Source: Flavobacterium arcticum (GTDB lineage: Bacteria; Bacteroidota; Bacteroidia; Flavobacteriales; Flavobacteriaceae). Taken from it: a DNA stretch of 64,000 bases. Made by a program: the position numbers and the translations under genes. This document shows, piece by piece, positions 63,971 through 64,000 of this stretch. Under the pieces are notes generated by a model, which saw only the letters and a program-made list of their open reading frames with translations, was not told the origin of the DNA and did not search any database. The DNA lies in NCBI RefSeq assembly GCF_003344925.1, contig NZ_CP031188.1:990501-1054500 (forward strand), read 5' to 3'. The first letter of the stretch is position 1; each line of letters opens with the position of its first letter.

Positions 63971-64000
63971 ATGATTAAGAGGCACGACTGGACTAAAGAA
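63971..64000 (+). CDS. bioB: Probable biotin synthase, 5' end only
   Basis: Ten codons to the window edge: MIKRHDWTKE. Flavobacterial BioB proteins, which insert sulfur into dethiobiotin by radical-SAM chemistry, begin with this kind of sequence (RHxWTKEEI). A promoter lies just upstream. The call rests on ten residues only. Confidence 0.45.
   Translation, partial: MIKRHDWTKE

Overview
The window comes from a low-GC member of the Bacteroidota, almost certainly a Flavobacteriaceae. The signs are promoters of the Bacteroidetes type (TAnnTTTG at -7) in front of many genes, almost no Shine-Dalgarno sequences, type IX secretion sorting domains on exported proteases, a 14-gene nuoA-N operon with a short NuoG, a Pth with an N-terminal extension, and flavobacterial forms of AspRS, RibF and BioB.

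Layout. (1) 1-15058, minus strand: an accessory operon of very large proteins without signal peptides (at least 668, 2303, 199, 856 and 708 residues), next to a LuxR/NarL-like regulator gene. The 856-residue protein ends in what looks like a zinc deaminase-type toxin domain (DSE...CVSC). This is the least explained part of the window. It runs off the left edge. (2) 15155-19900: small secreted proteins, a duplicated TlpA-like thioredoxin pair, a lipoprotein, and an inverted relic of the 5' end of a YwqK/MORN-type gene. (3) 19980-35383: housekeeping genes aspS, a cold-shock protein and the complete complex I operon nuoA-N. (4) 35492-35944: a J-domain/KTSC-domain protein. (5) 36356-38587: a compact CBASS anti-phage operon with a DUF2188 small protein, a CD-NTase and a TIR-like/STING fusion (Cap12 type). 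It lies behind a 411-bp regulatory region with a 32-bp perfect palindrome and TGACA half-sites 21 bp apart. (6) 38683-42161: a three-gene biotin-dependent acyl-CoA carboxylase. (7) 42255-48592: a tripartite RND efflux operon and a small secreted protein. (8) 48893-51419: two YeeE/YedE half-transporters, a Crp/Fnr regulator and a TauE/SafE permease, probably a sulfur-compound regulon, with similar GTAAC-type palindromes before its two transcription units. (9) 51470-54451: tRNA-Leu(CAA), prs, rplY, pth and a small membrane protein. (10) 54525-60731: two related reprolysin-like metalloproteases carrying T9SS signals, around a lipoprotein. (11) 60991-64000: ribF, an HTTM/gamma-carboxylase-like membrane protein, a small membrane protein and the first codons of a probable bioB.

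How parts work together. NuoA-N form respiratory complex I. The carboxylase subunits (BCCP, biotin carboxylase, carboxyltransferase) form one enzyme. The CD-NTase is expected to make a cyclic dinucleotide on infection, which the STING half of its partner binds to switch on NAD+ breakdown by the TIR-like half. The MFP-RND-OMF set forms one drug-efflux machine. The minus-strand operon at the left is read here as a toxin-bearing, possibly delivery-related locus, but no known delivery apparatus is visible and that reading is inference.
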